Origin: an uncultured Verrucomicrobiota bacterium
GTDB taxonomy: Bacteria > Verrucomicrobiota > Kiritimatiellia > RFP12 > UBA1067
DNA length: 11,966 bases
Assembly: GCA_946615875.1 (NCBI GenBank)
Contig: CAMOIK010000056.1
Span: forward strand, 1 to 11,966
Direction of reading: 5' to 3'
Below, piece by piece: positions 5,505 to 11,966 of this stretch. The position numbers and the translations under genes were made by a program. Within the stretch, counting starts at the first letter, position 1. Every line of letters starts with the position of its first letter. The notes below the pieces were generated by a model that did not search any database, was not told the DNA's origin, and saw nothing but the letters and a program-made list of their open reading frames with translations.

Positions 5505-8192
5505 TCACCGCACAATCTCGTAGAGCATCCTGGCGCCTTCCGGCCCGGCGACATCGGCGGTGAAGACGAGCCATCCGCCCTTGACGCGGGAAGGCACGGT
5601 GGCCAGGCGCTTGCCGGACGTGGCGAGCGCATGGACGGTATAGCGCTCAGGGTTGTCAAGCCGCAAAGCGACTTGGGCGACGCCATTGCGCACCAGCGGC
5701 CGCGATCCCCACTTGAGCGTGGTCGTCATCGTCTCGTCCGCGAAAGTGGCGCCGTCGCCCTGCACGTCGGTGACGTGCGAAAGCAGCAGACGCGGCGCAG
5801 CGCGGATGGCATCGCCGGATAGCGAATGCACCCAGACGGTGGCGGGCGCGCCGGAGATCTTCGCGCGCAAGGCGCCGGCGGAGAACTCGCCATCCGGCAC
5901 GAAACCGCCGCAAGTCCGGGGGGTGTCTATGGTGAAAGAACCGCGCTCGCGGTCGAGCGAAAGTGCGCAGGGCCGCGCGTCGGGCGAAATATCGGCGGAG
6001 TCCGCCTCGTCGCGGCGCAACACGCGCAGGCCGTCGGCGTCCTTGGGCGAGAGGCAGGAGAGGGCGAGCATCTGCCAAGCGGCGTCGCACCACGGCGGCG
6101 CCCCCTTCCACGCGCCGGTGCGGCCGTCCGCGCACTCCGGCGCAACCCAAAGCGCGACGCCGCCATCGAACGGCGCGAGATCGCCGCGCATGAACAGGCA
6201 CAGGCAGGCGCGTTCGCCGGCCTGCGCCAGCGGATCCGACGCCACGTCGAAGTAGCCCGGACTGCGGACCGAGGCGTCGCCGAGGCCGTCGCGGCTGTGC
6301 GAATACGCGAAACGCCAGAGTCCGTCCCAGCCCTGGAGGGCGGCCATTGCGCCGGCGAGGATGCCGCCCACCCCCCTGTAGCGGCCAGGCCCCGCGAAGT
6401 TCCACTCCGTCACGGTGAAAGGCTTGCCCGCCATGCGCGTGAACGCCTGCGCGCTCGGGCTGAGCCGCCCGGTCCCCAGCAGCGGGTTGGCGTTGGGGCA
6501 TTTGCTGGGCAGCGCCCAATCCTTTTCCGGGAAGGACGGATGATCGACGTAGAAATGGTCGTCTATGTAGTCGTAGGCGGCGGTGGCGCGCTGGAGCGCG
6601 GCGTAGTGCGGCCCGCAGTTGCCGTTCGTCAGCATGGCCTTCACGCCGATCGAGCGCAGGAACGCCGACGCCTTCCCGGCCAGCCGCGCCTCCAGTTCGC
6701 CGGTCCACGCGGCGACGGCGGGATGTATGCCGCCGGCCCAGAAGTTCTCCGGCAGGGCGTCCGGCGAAAGATCCGGGGCGAAGCCCGGGTCTTTCGCGCG
6801 GCGCGCCGCGAGCCAGTCGCGCCATGATGCAAGCACGCGCGGGTCGTCGCGCACGCCGCGCTCCCACCCCATGAAAAAGCCGCCCTCGTTCACCAGCGAG
6901 ACGAGCGGCATAGCCGGTTCGTCCGCATAGCGCCTGCCCGTGTACGGATTGACGTGGGAAAAGAAGTTGCGCGCGAACGCGGCCCAGTTCTCGAACGCCG
7001 GCTCGTACACCGCGCACAACGCCTTGAAGAGCTGGATATCGACGACGCCCTCCTTGTCGATGCCGATGCTGCGCCACGCCACCTTGCGCGAGACGTATGC
7101 GTCGGTCGTGATGTACAGGCCTTGGCGAATAGCGGCGGCGACGAAGTAGTCGAAGCGGTCCATCGCGTCCGGGTCGAGGGCGACGCCGTCCGTCTTGTGG
7201 CCGACCATGCCGTTGTCGTGGTGGTGCATCCGCAGGGCGTTGTAGCCGAGGCGGCGGAAGCGCGCGACGAGCGTGTCGGCGAGAGCGTGGTCCGGGAAGT
7301 TGGCCGTGCCGCACAGATTGAGCCCGTAGAAGCGCTGCGGGCGGCCCGGCAGCCGCTCGAACTCGAAGTGTCCGCCGACGTTGCGCAGCCAACCGTGGCG
7401 GCCGGCCGGGGCGTCCGCGAAGCCCATGTGCGAGAAGTCGAGTGCGCTGAACGGCTCTATGTCGCGGCGGTAGTCGATCGGCGTCCAGTCCTTGCCCGGG
7501 CGGACGACGTAGGGTTCGGCGAGGCGCACGGCGAGCGGCGCGCCGGCCGTGGCGACCAGCGAGAGGCGGAACGTCTCGCCCTTGGCGAAGGTGCGCCGAC
7601 CCAGCGCGCCGAAGCGCACGGTATAGTCCGGGCGCCATCGGTAGTCGTCCTGCACGAGATAGCGGAAGCGCGGGGCGGGGCCTTCAACGGCGGCGAAACG
7701 CAGCGGCGGCGCACCGGCCGCCGGCGAGAAGCCGAACGCCCGGCACTCTCCCGAGCCAAGCTGTATCGCCCCGTCGGCGCGATGGTCGAACGTGCCGGAC
7801 GCATTCTCTGTGCGCCACGCCTGGCCGGAGGCCTCCTTCGCGGGCAGCAGCATCGTGCAGCCGATACTCTCCACTTCGACGCACGCCGCCGCAGTGAAGA
7901 CGTAGTCGAGGCGAACGCCGCCCTCGCCGTGCGGCGAAAGCGAGACCGTGGCGTCAAACAGCGTCTGCCTGCCGCGAACCAGCCGCATCGACACCGTGCC
8001 GTCGCGCCCCACGGAGTAGCCGCCGGCCTTCGCCGCGCCGCGCCATCCAGGCAGGAACGCGAACGGCTCCAACCGCCTGCCGCCGAAATCCACCGCCCCG
8101 CCGGGGCATAGCGTCGCCTCCAGCGCGCATTGCGCCGTCCAGCACAAAAGTGCGCACGCGCACGCCGCCAGCATCCTCAATGTCGTTGCCAT
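5505..8192 (-). CDS. Secreted glycoside hydrolase, clan-A-like TIM barrel
   Basis: An 895-residue protein. Residues 1-23 are a signal peptide (Ala/Leu/Cys-rich core). An N-terminal beta-rich domain (about 25-230) is followed by a (beta/alpha)8 barrel (about 235-690) and a C-terminal beta-rich region (about 690-895). The barrel carries typical retaining clan-A features: NALRMHHHDNG (318-328), PLVSLVNEGGFF (429-440) with Asn435-Glu436 as the likely acid/base pair, DDHFYVDHPSFP (544-555), and PFTVTEWNFAGP (591-602) with Glu596 as the likely nucleophile, 160 residues on. I cannot assign a numbered GH family; substrate is unknown, and action on host or plant glycans outside the cytoplasm is inferred. 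The ATG at 8190-8192 is preferred: it lies 7 nt after an extended -10, while the upstream in-frame ATG (8199-8201) overlaps that box. Confidence 0.85.
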   Translation of the reverse strand: MATTLRMLAACACALLCWTAQCALEATLCPGGAVDFGGRRLEPFAFLPGWRGAAKAGGYSVGRDGTVSMRLVRGRQTLFDATVSLSPHGEGGVRLDYVFTAAACVEVESIGCTMLLPAKEASGQAWRTENASGTFDHRADGAIQLGSGECRAFGFSPAAGAPPLRFAAVEGPAPRFRYLVQDDYRWRPDYTVRFGALGRRTFAKGETFRLSLVATAGAPLAVRLAEPYVVRPGKDWTPIDYRRDIEPFSALDFSHMGFADAPAGRHGWLRNVGGHFEFERLPGRPQRFYGLNLCGTANFPDHALADTLVARFRRLGYNALRMHHHDNGMVGHKTDGVALDPDAMDRFDYFVAAAIRQGLYITTDAYVSRKVAWRSIGIDKEGVVDIQLFKALCAVYEPAFENWAAFARNFFSHVNPYTGRRYADEPAMPLVSLVNEGGFFMGWERGVRDDPRVLASWRDWLAARRAKDPGFAPDLSPDALPENFWAGGIHPAVAAWTGELEARLAGKASAFLRSIGVKAMLTNGNCGPHYAALQRATAAYDYIDDHFYVDHPSFPEKDWALPSKCPNANPLLGTGRLSPSAQAFTRMAGKPFTVTEWNFAGPGRYRGVGGILAGAMAALQGWDGLWRFAYSHSRDGLGDASVRSPGYFDVASDPLAQAGERACLCLFMRGDLAPFDGGVALWVAPECADGRTGAWKGAPPWCDAAWQMLALSCLSPKDADGLRVLRRDEADSADISPDARPCALSLDRERGSFTIDTPRTCGGFVPDGEFSAGALRAKISGAPATVWVHSLSGDAIRAAPRLLLSHVTDVQGDGATFADETMTTTLKWGSRPLVRNGVAQVALRLDNPERYTVHALATSGKRLATVPSRVKGGWLVFTADVAGPEGARMLYEIVR

Positions 8193-8199
8193 GGCGCAC

Positions 8200-8209
8200 A
8201 TTATAGCAC
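8200..8209 (-). promoter_or_regulatory. Extended -10 promoter of the glycoside hydrolase (leaderless)
   Basis: On the minus strand, TATAAT (8200-8205) is preceded by TGTGC, matching the extended -10 consensus TRTGn. No -35-like hexamer exists at 16-18 bp. Seven bases (GTGCGCC) separate the box from the ATG at 8190-8192, so the predicted transcription start falls at or within a base of the start codon and the mRNA should be leaderless. Confidence 0.75.
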
Positions 8210-8235
8210 ATTCTCCGCCATGCGAGGCCGAGAAT

Positions 8236-8245
8236 GTGCTATAAT
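8236..8245 (+). promoter_or_regulatory. Extended -10 promoter of the sugar transferase (leaderless)
   Basis: TATAAT at 8240-8245 is preceded by TGTGC, identical to the divergent promoter because both lie in the arms of the same inverted repeat. There is no -35 match. The GTG start at 8253-8255 follows after 7 nt (GTGCGCC), so a leaderless transcript is predicted. The two -10 boxes face apart with 34 bp between them. Confidence 0.75.
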
Positions 8246-8252
8246 GTGCGCC

Positions 8253-8855
8253 GTGAAACGGTTTGTGGAAACATGCCTCGTCGTGGCGACGATGCCGGTG
8301 TGGCTCGCCGCGGCGGCGGCAAGCGCGCTGGCCGTCCTCGTCACGATGGGCAGACCAATCCTGTTCAGGCAGGAAAGGGCCGGAAAGGACGGCAGGGCGT
8401 TCAAGATCCTGAAGTTCCGCACGATGCGCGGCGGCGAGGGAAGCGACGCCGAGCGCCTGACGCGCGTCGGCAGGATCCTGCGCGCGGCGTCGCTCGACGA
8501 ACTGCCGCAGCTCTTCCAGGTCTTGACGGGGAAGATGGCGCTCGTCGGGCCGCGCCCACTGCCGGTCAGGTATCTGCCGCGCTATTCCCCCAGGCAGATG
8601 CGCCGCCACGAAACGCGGCCAGGCATCACCGGCTGGGCGCAGATCAACGGCAGAAACGCAATATCGTGGCAGCGCAAGTTCGAGCTGGACGTGTGGTATG
8701 TGGAGCACCGTTCGCTTGCGCTCGACGCGAAGATACTCTTCATGACCGCCGCGAAAGTGTTCAGACGCAGCGGCATAGACGCATCGGCAGCCGAAACCAT
8801 GCCGGAATTCACGGGCGACGCAAGCGCCGCCCCGGCGCCGCTCACGACGCCATGA
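8253..8855 (+). CDS. Monotopic phosphoglycosyl transferase (PglC/bacterial sugar transferase family)
   Basis: A 200-residue enzyme, the size of minimal PglC, which transfers a phospho-sugar from a UDP-sugar to polyprenol phosphate at the inner membrane to begin glycan assembly. The family layout is complete: an N-terminal re-entrant membrane helix (about 5-31) after KRFVE, with Pro15; RPILFRQERAGKDGRAF (34-50); KILKFRTMR (51-59); the catalytic Asp82-Glu83 dyad in SLDELPQLFQVL; VGPRPLPVRY (98-107); and RPGITGWAQINGRN (122-135). The GTG at 8253 is chosen because it follows the -10 box by 7 nt; the in-frame ATG at 8244-8246 overlaps the -10. The last 20 residues are Ala/Pro-rich and atypical. 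It diverges from the hydrolase gene and overlaps sctT by 14 bp at its 3' end. No glycosyltransferase cluster is next to it. Confidence 0.92.
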   Translation: MKRFVETCLVVATMPVWLAAAAASALAVLVTMGRPILFRQERAGKDGRAFKILKFRTMRGGEGSDAERLTRVGRILRAASLDELPQLFQVLTGKMALVGPRPLPVRYLPRYSPRQMRRHETRPGITGWAQINGRNAISWQRKFELDVWYVEHRSLALDAKILFMTAAKVFRRSGIDASAAETMPEFTGDASAAPAPLTTP

Positions 8856-9621
8856 GGCGACGGACGGGATCGAGCAGCTGGGACTCCTTCGTGTACATCA
8901 GCATGTCGAGGATGAACGGAAGATAGACGATCAGCATGGCGATGCCGAGCGCGGACTTCACGGGCATCGACAGGAAGAACACGTTCAGCTGGGGCGCCGT
9001 GCGGTTCACGAAGCCCAGACCGAGAGTCGCCAGAAACATGACTATTATCACAGGCGCGGATATCACCACCGTCGTGCGCAGCATGCCGTCCAGCGCGCCG
9101 AGCAGCTGCGCCGGCGCGTCCGGCGCCAGTTTCGCCCATTCCCCGAACACAGGCCATATCTCGTAGCTCTTGTAGATCGCGCCGAGGAAGAGGAATATCG
9201 CGCCGCTCACGAAGAACACGGTGGATACGATCTGCGTGAAGAAGATGCCGGTCGTCGAGACCTGCGCGCCGGAGAGCGGCGAATACACCTCGCCCATCGT
9301 CGCGCCGCGCTGGTTGTCGATGAGGTTGCCCACGTTCTCCGCTATCCAGAACGGAATGGCCGCGAAGAAGCCAAGCAGGAAGCCCGTCACCGCCTCCTTG
9401 ATCCCGATCAGCGCCAGCATCCCCATGTCTGGCTCGCCTGGCGGCATCGCCGCTTGGATGCCGGGCACCACGATGCAGGCGAAACCGAGAAGCGCCGCCC
9501 GCCTGGCCACGCCGGGTATCATGGTATCGGTCAGCGCGGGGCACACGGCGAACGCGCCGCCGATGCGCACCATCGCCAGCACCGCCGCGAGGACCCAACG
9601 GTGGAAATCGAGATAAGTCAT
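8842..9621 (-). CDS. sctT: Type III secretion export apparatus protein SctT
   Basis: A 259-residue polytopic inner-membrane protein of the FliR/SctT family, part of the SctRST export gate at the base of the injectisome. The segment NVGNLIDNQRGATMGEVYSP (97-116) is the non-flagellar hallmark and distinguishes it from FliR. Hydrophobic segments recur along the chain (about 7-30, 42-60, 68-95, 125-150, 183-205 and 225-243). The ATG at 9619-9621 overlaps the sctS stop (ATGA) and gives the usual N-terminus; an in-frame ATG 21 codons upstream lies inside sctS and is rejected. No sctU follows. Instead the stop codon lies within the end of the convergent sugar transferase gene, and no terminator is seen. 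Confidence 0.93.
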   Translation of the reverse strand: MTYLDFHRWVLAAVLAMVRIGGAFAVCPALTDTMIPGVARRAALLGFACIVVPGIQAAMPPGEPDMGMLALIGIKEAVTGFLLGFFAAIPFWIAENVGNLIDNQRGATMGEVYSPLSGAQVSTTGIFFTQIVSTVFFVSGAIFLFLGAIYKSYEIWPVFGEWAKLAPDAPAQLLGALDGMLRTTVVISAPVIIVMFLATLGLGFVNRTAPQLNVFFLSMPVKSALGIAMLIVYLPFILDMLMYTKESQLLDPVRRLMAS

Positions 9622-9884
9622 CTCAGCAGCGCGAAATTGGTGAATATGTCCTGGGTGTAGAGGAGGAGCGCCGAACCCATCCAAGATGCGCAGGCTAGCA
9701 GCGTGAGGGAGATCGCTATGAGCTTGACGGCGAAGCCGAGCGTCTGCTCCTGTATCTGCGTGAGGGCCTGGAGAAGCGAGACCAGGATGCCGATGACGGT
9801 CGCCACCATGATCGGGATGAGCGAAAGGCGCAGGACGAGTATCAGGCAGGTCTGCGCGTAATCCAGCAACTGCGCCTGGCTCAT
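9618..9884 (-). CDS. sctS: Type III secretion export apparatus protein SctS
   Basis: An 88-residue protein with two membrane hairpin helices (about 14-38 and 50-72), the FliQ/SctS family. LLQALTQIQEQTLGFAVKLI (37-56) is the highly conserved SctS loop and second helix, and the length is standard (86-89 aa). It packs with SctR and SctT to form the helical export gate. The ATG at 9882-9884 overlaps the sctR stop (ATGA) and follows AGGGGG (9893-9898) at 8 nt. Its own stop overlaps the sctT start, so R, S and T are translationally coupled. Confidence 0.95.
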   Translation of the reverse strand: MSQAQLLDYAQTCLILVLRLSLIPIMVATVIGILVSLLQALTQIQEQTLGFAVKLIAISLTLLACASWMGSALLLYTQDIFTNFALLR

Positions 9885-10600
9885 ATCGTGTACCCCCTGA
9901 CGAGGCCTTGGATGAGAAGCGTCCAGCCGTTGACCATCACGAAGAGAAGCAGCTTGAACGGCAGGGATATGGTGACCGGCGAGACCATCATCATGCCCAT
10001 CGCCAGGAGGATGTTGGAGACGATGATGTCGATGGCGATGAACGGCAGATAGACCAGGAAGCCGATCTGGAAAGCCTTCGTCAGTTCCGAGACGCAGAAG
10101 GAAGGCAGCAGGATGCAGAAGCTTTCAGGATCGACCAAGGCCGGTTCGTCAGGATCTTTCGCCCAGAGACGCTCGGCGGTGCTGACGAAGAACGCCCGCT
10201 CGCGGTCGGAAGTGCGCTGAGAAAGGAACCTGCGGAAAGGCTCGGCCGCGGCGGCGAACGCAGTCGAATGCGAGAATATCGTCGGGGCGTCCGCCGCCAT
10301 GGACGGGGAGTCCTTGTCGGCCGGGGGCCGCGCCCTCTGCTCGATCTTGGCCTTGGCGTCCTCGGCCTTCAGGATATTCCAAGACTCTTGTGCGACCGGG
10401 GCCATGATGTAGAAAGTCAGGATCATGGCCAGCGCGTTGATGACCATGTTCGGCGGGATGGACTGTATGCCGAGCGCATTGCGGATCAGCGACATGACCA
10501 CCACGATCTTCAGGTAGCTTGTCGCTATCATCGCCACGAACGGCAGCAGCGACATCCCGACGAATACGATGATTAGCGAAAAGGGGTCTGTATGGAACAT
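9881..10600 (-). CDS. sctR: Type III secretion export apparatus protein SctR
   Basis: A 239-residue FliP/SctR family protein, five copies of which form most of the export gate. The conserved N-terminal block SLLPFVAMIATSYLKIVVV (17-35) runs into MSLIRNALGIQSIPPNM (36-52); RNALG is the non-flagellar form, where FliP has RQALG. The C-terminal block FLVYLPFIAIDIIVSNILLA (181-200) is followed by the Met-rich gasket MGMMMVSPVTISLPFKLL (201-218), known in the family to seal the closed gate. The protein is somewhat longer than common SctR (about 215-220 aa), with a charged, Ala/Pro-rich stretch around 79-125. The ATG at 10598-10600 has no visible Shine-Dalgarno; no ATG, GTG or TTG occurs in frame between the sctQ stop and it. 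Confidence 0.95.
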   Translation of the reverse strand: MFHTDPFSLIIVFVGMSLLPFVAMIATSYLKIVVVMSLIRNALGIQSIPPNMVINALAMILTFYIMAPVAQESWNILKAEDAKAKIEQRARPPADKDSPSMAADAPTIFSHSTAFAAAAEPFRRFLSQRTSDRERAFFVSTAERLWAKDPDEPALVDPESFCILLPSFCVSELTKAFQIGFLVYLPFIAIDIIVSNILLAMGMMMVSPVTISLPFKLLLFVMVNGWTLLIQGLVRGYTI

Positions 10601-10657
10601 GGCTTGGACGTTATGGCGTGATGGAGTGACGCAGAGTAACAGTCGGCGGGGCGCGTA
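10601..10657 (-). other. 57-bp in-frame gap between sctQ and sctR
   Basis: The only junction in this operon segment without an ATGA overlap. sctQ and sctR are in the same reading frame, and the 19 codons between the sctQ TGA and the sctR ATG contain no further stop. No promoter, hairpin or ribosome site is apparent. It is short enough for the absence of stops to be chance. Confidence 0.5.
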
Positions 10658-11515
10658 TCAGGCTGTTTCGACGAACAGAGCCGTCTGCCCGGCGAGTTTG
10701 CCCAACCGGCACATCGCGGCGGTCCTGCCGGCGACGACGAGCTTGAGCGGCGAGACGGCGGCGGGGATGCGCGCCGAGCCATCGAACACTTCGCCCAGCG
10801 CGACCTTGCCGGGCACGGCGGAGCGGACGCGGGCAAGCTCGTCTTCCTTGAACTCCGCGACGCCGTTTTCGTCCATCGCGAAGCGTCCCGCCGCGATCAG
10901 GCGCGGCGCTGCGGAGTCGATTTCCGGCAACAGCAGCGCGTCTCCCGGCGCGAGCGAGGCGACGTCTTCCTGCGACAACGGGAAGGCCGCATACTCGTAT
11001 TCCGCATCGACTTCGGTATCGCGGATCGCCGGATGGGCCATGTCGAGATTGCGCATCTGCCCGAACGCCTCCACGATCGTGACGGAGCGGGTCAGCGTGA
11101 ACGTGACGTCGGCGATGCGCGCGGCTATGGCCGATGCGTCGGGGCCGGGGGCATCCTTCTCCACGCCGTCGATCTTCAACTGGCGGCGGACGGCGTTCTC
11201 CAGCATCTGAAGGAACGGCCCGCACTCCTTCTCCACCAGGGCGAGGAGGATGGGTTCCGGGACTTCGGAGATCGACGGCCACAGGCGCGAAAGCTCCGGG
11301 AAGCGCGGCGACGGTGTCAATCCAAGCGTGTGCGGCTCGTCCTCGAAGCGTATCGCCAACGGCAGGATTTCGGCCGGGCGGATTGCATCCAGGCGCATGA
11401 CGTCTTGTGCATCGCCGAGGCGGCACGGCATCGCCCACGCCGGAGAAGAGAGGATTTCGGCGGCCTTGGCCTCGCGCCACTGCGGGAGAGCCGCGACAAT
11501 TTCACTGGGCTTCAT
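10658..11515 (-). CDS. sctQ: Probable type III secretion sorting-platform protein SctQ (SpoA family)
   Basis: A 285-residue soluble protein without signal peptide. It sits directly upstream of sctR, the classical sctQ position. The N-terminal half (about 70-118, FPELSRLWPSISEVPEPI then an amphipathic helix) has the look of the SctQ N-domain. A SpoA-like element follows at about 174-220 (FPLSQEDVASLAPGDALLLPE, then GRFAMDENG). The C-terminal 30 residues (PLKLVVAGRTAAMCRLGKLA) resemble the beginning of the second SpoA domain, but the chain ends before its L-x-x-GD core, so that domain seems truncated. SctQ forms cytoplasmic pods that load substrates onto the injectisome ATPase. The ATG overlaps the sctP stop (ATGA) and follows AAGGAAGG closely. 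The assignment rests on weak motifs plus context. Confidence 0.7.
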   Translation of the reverse strand: MKPSEIVAALPQWREAKAAEILSSPAWAMPCRLGDAQDVMRLDAIRPAEILPLAIRFEDEPHTLGLTPSPRFPELSRLWPSISEVPEPILLALVEKECGPFLQMLENAVRRQLKIDGVEKDAPGPDASAIAARIADVTFTLTRSVTIVEAFGQMRNLDMAHPAIRDTEVDAEYEYAAFPLSQEDVASLAPGDALLLPEIDSAAPRLIAAGRFAMDENGVAEFKEDELARVRSAVPGKVALGEVFDGSARIPAAVSPLKLVVAGRTAAMCRLGKLAGQTALFVETA

Positions 11516-11966
11516 TTCTTCCTTCCTTTCGTTACCCGCACCGACACGCTGTAGTGCTGCGCCACCCTCTCCGACAAGGCCGCCGTGAGATGCGGCAGCG
11601 CCTGCTGGATCACGTTCGCCGCCTGCTGCGTGGCCGGAGCGATCTCGACCGTCAGCGTGCCGCCTGTCAGATTGAGGCTTATTGCACTGCCGTCAAGGAC
11701 ATCCGACTTGAGATGAATCACCACTGCGCCGTCGCCGCGCGTCAGCGCAGAAGGCGGAGTGACCAGAATGCGGTCTATCACGGCCTGCGCAATGCTATCG
11801 ACAGTGGATGCCACCGAGGCCGTATGCGCCGATGCAGCACCAAGCGCAACTTCCGACGCAAACAATGGATTGGGGACTGCGAATGATGAATTTGGCAGTG
11901 CCTCCAAGCCTTGCGGTGGCATTTCGCGACTGGAAAACTCCGGGGAGAGCGGTGAATTATGGATGA
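11512..11966 (-). CDS. sctP: SctP-like needle-length regulator, T3S4/HpaP-type C-terminal domain (5' partial)
   Basis: The frame is open to the window edge. Its first visible ATG is at 11920-11922 (136 codons), and 14 more stop-free codons lie upstream, so the true start may be outside. The visible N-terminal part is low complexity (Pro/Ser/Ala). From about residue 40 of the ATG-numbered form there is a compact domain with the FliK/YscP/HpaP-type pattern: a helix (TVDSIAQAVIDRI), beta strands VVIHLKSDVLDG and ISLNLTGGTLTVEIAPA, and a closing helix ANVIQQALPHLTAALSERV. That C-terminal domain triggers the export-specificity switch once the needle is complete. Position just upstream of sctQ fits SctP. 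The stop overlaps the sctQ start (ATGA). The ATG at 11922 lacks a close Shine-Dalgarno, which supports an upstream start. Confidence 0.68.
   Translation of the reverse strand, partial: IHNSPLSPEFSSREMPPQGLEALPNSSFAVPNPLFASEVALGAASAHTASVASTVDSIAQAVIDRILVTPPSALTRGDGAVVIHLKSDVLDGSAISLNLTGGTLTVEIAPATQQAANVIQQALPHLTAALSERVAQHYSVSVRVTKGRKK

Larger units (their letters stand above)
8193..8252. repeat. Perfect long inverted repeat between divergent start codons
   Basis: Arms 8193-8215 and 8230-8252 are exact reverse complements over 23 bp, around a 14-bp centre in which 3 further pairs form (8217-8219 with 8226-8228). The symmetry continues into the start codons: two of three positions pair, the only difference being ATG (8190-8192) versus GTG (8253-8255). 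The repeat fills the whole intergenic region. It contains both promoters and could extrude as a cruciform or bind a dimeric regulator. Confidence 0.93.

Noticed and set aside
5826..8111. Long plus-strand open frames (5826-6827, 6954-8111)
   Set aside because: They are fully antisense to the glycoside hydrolase, whose signal peptide and catalytic motifs show which strand codes.
8193..8708. Upstream extension of the hydrolase frame to 8708
   Set aside because: The extra part is antisense to the sugar transferase and would run through the promoter; the signal peptide begins at 8192.
8582..9598. 338-codon minus-strand frame covering sctT and part of the sugar transferase
   Set aside because: Arg/Gly/Ala-rich translation without motifs; the sctT frame holds the conserved residues.
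8842..10600. Flagellar fliP-fliQ-fliR
   Set aside because: RNALG in the first block, QALTQIQEQTL and IDNQRGA are injectisome-type forms, and no flagellar gene is adjacent.

Overview
The window is GC-rich bacterial chromosome with dense, mostly minus-strand genes. AT-rich DNA is almost confined to a few TATAAT promoter islands. A non-flagellar type III secretion (T3SS) core, a small surface-repeat protein of the LA_2272 type, and a large secreted glycoside hydrolase together suggest a host-associated member of the PVC superphylum. A Kiritimatiellota/Verrucomicrobiota relative is my best guess. This is inference from gene content; the window holds no rRNA or other decisive marker.

Layout, left to right. 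At 25-1227 (-) is a DUF1015-family protein, downstream of a small exported protein built from GxQxGLxN repeats (1312-1902, -) that has its own sigma70-type promoter. At 2014-4420 (-) is an information-processing unit: tRNA-Arg(UCU) with encoded CCA, then gatC, gatA (4-bp overlap) and a cytoplasmic cyclophilin-type prolyl isomerase. It probably runs from one promoter just upstream of the tRNA. At 4555-5346 (-) is an unrecognised signal-anchored, helix-rich protein with a near-consensus promoter (TTGACA-18-TATAAT). At 5505-8192 (-) is a secreted clan-A-like glycoside hydrolase of 895 residues. Divergent from it, at 8253-8855 (+), is a small monotopic phosphoglycosyl transferase of the PglC/bacterial sugar transferase type.

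From 8842 to the right edge (all -) runs part of a T3SS operon in transcription order sctP, sctQ, sctR, sctS, sctT. It encodes the needle-length regulator, the sorting-platform/C-ring protein and three of the export-gate membrane proteins. Three of its four junctions are 4-bp ATGA overlaps. The sctQ-sctR junction is instead a 57-bp in-frame gap. No sctU follows sctT; the next gene converges on it and overlaps it by 14 bp.

The most striking non-coding feature is the 60-bp region between the hydrolase and the sugar transferase. It is an almost perfect palindrome running from one start codon to the other, with an identical extended -10 box (TGTGC TATAAT) in each arm, 7 nt before each start codon. 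This predicts two matched, divergent, leaderless transcripts under shared control. No mobile elements, CRISPR arrays, rRNA or origins were seen.
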